Translations under genes and position numbers: made by a program
In this document: piece after piece, positions 6,068-6,490 of the stretch
Layout: each line of letters starts with the position of its first letter
Position numbering within the stretch: the first letter of the stretch is position 1
Notes under the pieces: generated by a model
What the model saw: the letters and a program-made list of their open reading frames with translations, nothing else
The model's database searches: none
What the model was told of the DNA's origin: nothing
Assembly: GCA_018819005.1 (NCBI GenBank)
Contig: JAHJQU010000108.1
Coordinates: forward strand, 1 to 6,490
DNA: 6,490 bases
Direction: 5' to 3'
DNA from: Pseudomonadota bacterium
GTDB taxonomy: Bacteria > Desulfobacterota > Desulfobacteria > Desulfobacterales > RPRI01

Positions 6068-6115
6068 CCCTGTTGAATTCTCGCTGCGCGAGATGACAAG
6101 GCCGATTCAACAGGG
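6068..6115. repeat. nested inverted repeat (cruciform-like)
   Basis: CCCTGTTGAAT (6068-6078) and ATTCAACAGGG (6105-6115) are a perfect 11-bp inverted repeat, which may extend outward by one wobble and one G-C pair. Between them TCTCGC (6079-6084) pairs with GCGAGA (6088-6093) around a three-base loop. The whole 48-base block can fold as a stem carrying an inner hairpin. It is not followed by a T-run. Its place next to copy C suggests a composite intergenic element, and it may also help end the decarboxylase transcript. Confidence 0.55.
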
Positions 6116-6251
6116 TGAATCATTGCAGCGTACCGGTAATTACGCACCCTTTGGGTTCCGCGTTTGCGGTATTTCTCATGAGTTGTTGACTTCAAGCATA
6201 TGCGGGTTTAAAGAAAAAAACACATATAATACTCTGAAGGAGAATATAATA
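6116..6251 (+). other. AT-rich leader region before the ABM-domain gene
   Basis: No gene is seen here. Two weak hairpins (ACCC/GGGT at 6145-6155, and CCGC/GCGG at 6158-6169 followed by TATTTCT) could form a poor terminator for the upstream operon. TTGACT (6186-6191) resembles a -35 box, and a perfect TATAAT sits at 6225-6230, but they are 33 bases apart and do not pair. If the TATAAT is a true -10, the transcript would start at about 6237, within the ribosome binding site, leaving a very short leader. Promoter assignment is therefore open. Confidence 0.3.
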
Positions 6252-6490
6252 ATGTCGATTCGTGTACTCATGATACGCAAAGCGGTGAGAGCGCCCAGAG
6301 GTATGGAAGCTACCATCCTTCCCCAATTGTCCGAGATGCTTATAGAGCTTCGGGAAATGGCTTATTACCAACCGGGCTATATTTCGGGGGAAACATTGCG
6401 AAACGTGGATGATCCGAACGAATACCTTGTGATAAGCACCTGGAAGTCTCTTGAAGACTGGCAGCGCTGGTTTGCCAATGAAAAACGGGC
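6252..6490 (+). CDS. antibiotic biosynthesis monooxygenase (ABM) domain protein, 3' end outside window
   Basis: Seventy-nine full codons are visible, starting MSIRVLMIRKAV, and the frame is open to the window edge. The pattern fits the small dimeric alpha/beta ABM fold: a first beta strand (3-10), a helix around 22-36, a QPGYISGETLRNVDDP segment (40-55), a strand with YLVISTW (58-64), and a second helix starting SLEDWQRWFANEKR (66-79). Family members are usually about 90-110 residues, so probably only the last 15-30 residues are missing. The family includes small cofactor-free oxygenases, heme-degrading enzymes and many proteins of unknown function, and the fragment does not say which this is. 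AAGGAG (6237-6242) lies nine bases before the ATG. It is separated from the decarboxylase operon by 243 bases with inverted repeats, so it is probably a separate transcription unit. Confidence 0.8.
   Translation, partial: MSIRVLMIRKAVRAPRGMEATILPQLSEMLIELREMAYYQPGYISGETLRNVDDPNEYLVISTWKSLEDWQRWFANEKR

Noticed and set aside
6225..6230. Perfect TATAAT before the ABM-domain gene as a firm promoter
   Set aside because: No -35 box at the right distance, and the predicted transcript start would fall in the ribosome binding site. It is mentioned only as a possibility.

Overview
The window reads as a piece of chromosome from an anaerobic bacterium. The most likely group is Desulfobacterota (the old Deltaproteobacteria), such as a Desulfobacterales or syntrophic relative. 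The reasons are a stand-alone [4Fe-4S]/DUF3786 protein, a sodium-pump decarboxylase operon, and small palindromic intergenic repeats of a kind I associate with that group. The lineage is an inference, since the window holds no rRNA or other marker gene.

Layout: 1-175 is a flank in which I can support no gene. A minus-strand gene (982-176) encodes an iron-sulfur protein with a C-terminal DUF3786 domain. A 232-bp divergent promoter region separates it from a two-gene plus-strand operon (1215-2398). That operon encodes an exported TlpA/ResA-like thioredoxin (CPHC) and an exported AhpE-like one-cysteine peroxiredoxin, which together look like an extracytoplasmic thiol/peroxide system. Next comes a 203-bp spacer holding an 82-bp element with inverted ends. 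The third unit (2602-6008) has the order gamma-alpha-beta and encodes a Na+-translocating decarboxylase of the oxaloacetate/methylmalonyl-CoA/glutaconyl-CoA family: a small membrane anchor (OadG), a 596-residue carboxyltransferase with a fused biotin domain (OadA-like), and a polytopic Na+ pump subunit (OadB). A 243-bp spacer with strong inverted repeats follows. Last is the start of an antibiotic-biosynthesis-monooxygenase (ABM) domain protein, cut by the window edge at 6490.

How the genes work together: in the decarboxylase, the alpha subunit should move a carboxyl group from a carboxylic acid or acyl-CoA onto biotin at Lys562. The beta subunit then releases CO2 and exports Na+, and gamma holds the complex at the membrane. 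No biotin carboxylase (AccC-type) gene is present here, which favours decarboxylation over ATP-driven carboxylation. All six beta-subunit residues that I recall as important for Na+ coupling are present, but the alpha subunit departs from the usual pyruvate/oxaloacetate site, so its substrate is open.

The most notable non-coding signal is one repeat family seen in all three large intergenic regions: single ends at 998-1018 and 6011-6031, and a two-ended 82-bp copy at 2403-2484.
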